A stretch of 64,000 bases of DNA from Gallaecimonas sp045291545 (GTDB lineage Bacteria; Pseudomonadota; Gammaproteobacteria; Enterobacterales; Gallaecimonadaceae). The notes below the pieces were generated by a model. It was not told where the DNA came from and ran no database searches. It saw only the letters and a list, made by a program, of their open reading frames with translations. How positions within the stretch are numbered: the stretch's first letter is position 1; each line of letters begins with the position of its first letter. Below are positions 63,307 to 64,000 of the stretch, one piece after another. A program made the translations under genes and the position numbers. The stretch covers positions 1,550,001 through 1,614,000 of the forward strand of contig NZ_CP149514.1 in the NCBI RefSeq assembly GCF_045291545.1, in the 5' to 3' direction.

Positions 63307-63918
63307 TTATTGCCACAAAGCCCAGGCAACAGCAGCCACCATCAGCACCGCAAAGCTCACTCTGACAATGCGTGCCTGGCGCGGCCGGCGAAACAATGGC
63401 CCCAGTATCCCGCCAAAACACAGCCAGGCAAAATCCACCAGCGTGGCCACCAGCAGGCAAACCACCGCCGTAGCCACTAACGCCATGTTAGCCGAAGGCA
63501 ATGGCAGCAAAAACTGCGAGAAAATGGCAAAAAAGGCCGCATAAGCTTTGGGGTTCAACAAATTCAGCATAAAGCCGTCAATAAAGCGCGGCACCGCTTG
63601 TTCGGCTTGCTGGCCAGTCACCACCACCGGTGCCAGGGCAATTTTAAAAGCCACGTAGCAGATATAGGCGCCGGCCAGCAGTTGCAGGCTCAAACGGGCT
63701 GACGGGTAAGCCTGTAATAAGGTTGCCAAGCCGGCACTGGCGCCGACAATAGCCACCAGCAACCCGGTCAGTATACCGAGCAAAAACGGTAACCCCCGGC
63801 GAACACCAAAAGCCGCACTGGTGCCAGCTAATGCCAGTGGTGCCGGGCCAGGTGAACCCAACAGAAGTGCGGTGGCTACCACCAGGGTCAGCAAGGCTTC
63901 AAACACAGTGCCAGCCAT
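63307..63918 (-). CDS. LysE family exporter
   Basis: A 203-residue inner-membrane protein of the LysE/RhtB amino-acid exporter family. The N-terminal PGPAPLALAGTSAAFGVRRG and FKIALAPVVV, together with FIDGFMLNLLNPKAYAAFFA, are the family blocks, and six helices are likely. The substrate is unknown. It is followed by phzF on the same strand. The 82 bases to the right edge show no gene. Confidence 0.87.
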   Translation of the reverse strand: MAGTVFEALLTLVVATALLLGSPGPAPLALAGTSAAFGVRRGLPFLLGILTGLLVAIVGASAGLATLLQAYPSARLSLQLLAGAYICYVAFKIALAPVVVTGQQAEQAVPRFIDGFMLNLLNPKAYAAFFAIFSQFLLPLPSANMALVATAVVCLLVATLVDFAWLCFGGILGPLFRRPRQARIVRVSFAVLMVAAVAWALWQ

Positions 63919-64000
63919 AATGATTGCGATAAAGGCTCAAATCACAGCGCTCATATTTCACCCGGGCATTGGCTGACATAGTATCCGGCAAAGACCTTGT

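Noticed and set aside
62489..63544. Plus-strand reading frame of 351 codons opposite phzF and lysE
   Set aside because: It spans two well-supported opposite genes and the gap between them, and its product resembles no family.

Overview
The window is ordinary chromosomal DNA of a gammaproteobacterium, fairly GC-rich (I estimate upper 50s percent by eye). The evidence is divergent sdhCDAB and gltA, a comEC-msbA-lpxK-Trm112-kdsB block like that of enterics, lolCDE, mfd, a CsiV homologue, FadE with a PsrA-like regulator, and a BtsS/BtsR pair. The content suits a marine or aquatic Alteromonadales-type relative such as Gallaecimonas, but that placement is an inference. No rRNA, tRNA, insertion sequence, prophage or CRISPR array was seen. 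Most intergenic gaps are short and many genes overlap by 1 to 40 bases.

Region 1 (1-6440) is the TCA core. It holds the 5' part of sucA (cut by the window edge), then sdhB, sdhA, sdhD and sdhC on the minus strand, and gltA on the plus strand. A 419-base control region with a good sigma70 promoter for sdh separates the two units, and an intrinsic terminator separates sdhB from sucA. Region 2 (6570-19468, plus strand) carries exported enzymes: an S10 carboxypeptidase-like protein, a PF04185-type phosphoesterase and a diheme peroxidase. A lipoprotein adaptor with two RND pumps and a small HExxH protein follow. Region 3 (19465-28925, mostly minus) is envelope biogenesis: kdsB, Trm112, lpxK, msbA, comEC and lolCDE, with a DUF2062 gene between comEC and lolE.

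Region 4 (29006-38584, plus) has a PilZ-like protein, the agmatine-to-putrescine pair aguA-aguB, mfd, csiV, and a binding protein coupled to a membrane sensor whose C-terminal GGDEF domain looks dead. Region 5 (38545-47321, mostly minus) has nagZ, fadE with its PsrA-like regulator, a small exported protein, and a CstA-family transporter with BtsR/BtsS. A near-perfect BtsR-type site lies just upstream of the transporter gene. Region 6 (47562-63918) is mixed accessory content: an acyl-CoA synthetase, two exported phospholipase D-family proteins (one with a C-terminal helix-hairpin-helix region), two active-looking c-di-GMP enzymes (one with a C-terminal zinc-binding CZB domain), a lipoprotein, several membrane proteins, a beta-eliminating lyase, an SPFH protein, PhzF and LysE.

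Recurring themes are c-di-GMP signalling (four genes), envelope and lipid biogenesis, and fatty-acid or pyruvate use. No clearly new multi-gene defence or mobile system is visible. The best candidates for something undescribed are the binding-protein/dead-GGDEF sensor pair, the PLD-HhH secreted protein, the orphan terminator that may end a small RNA at 42863-42910, and the regulatory dyads listed in the findings.
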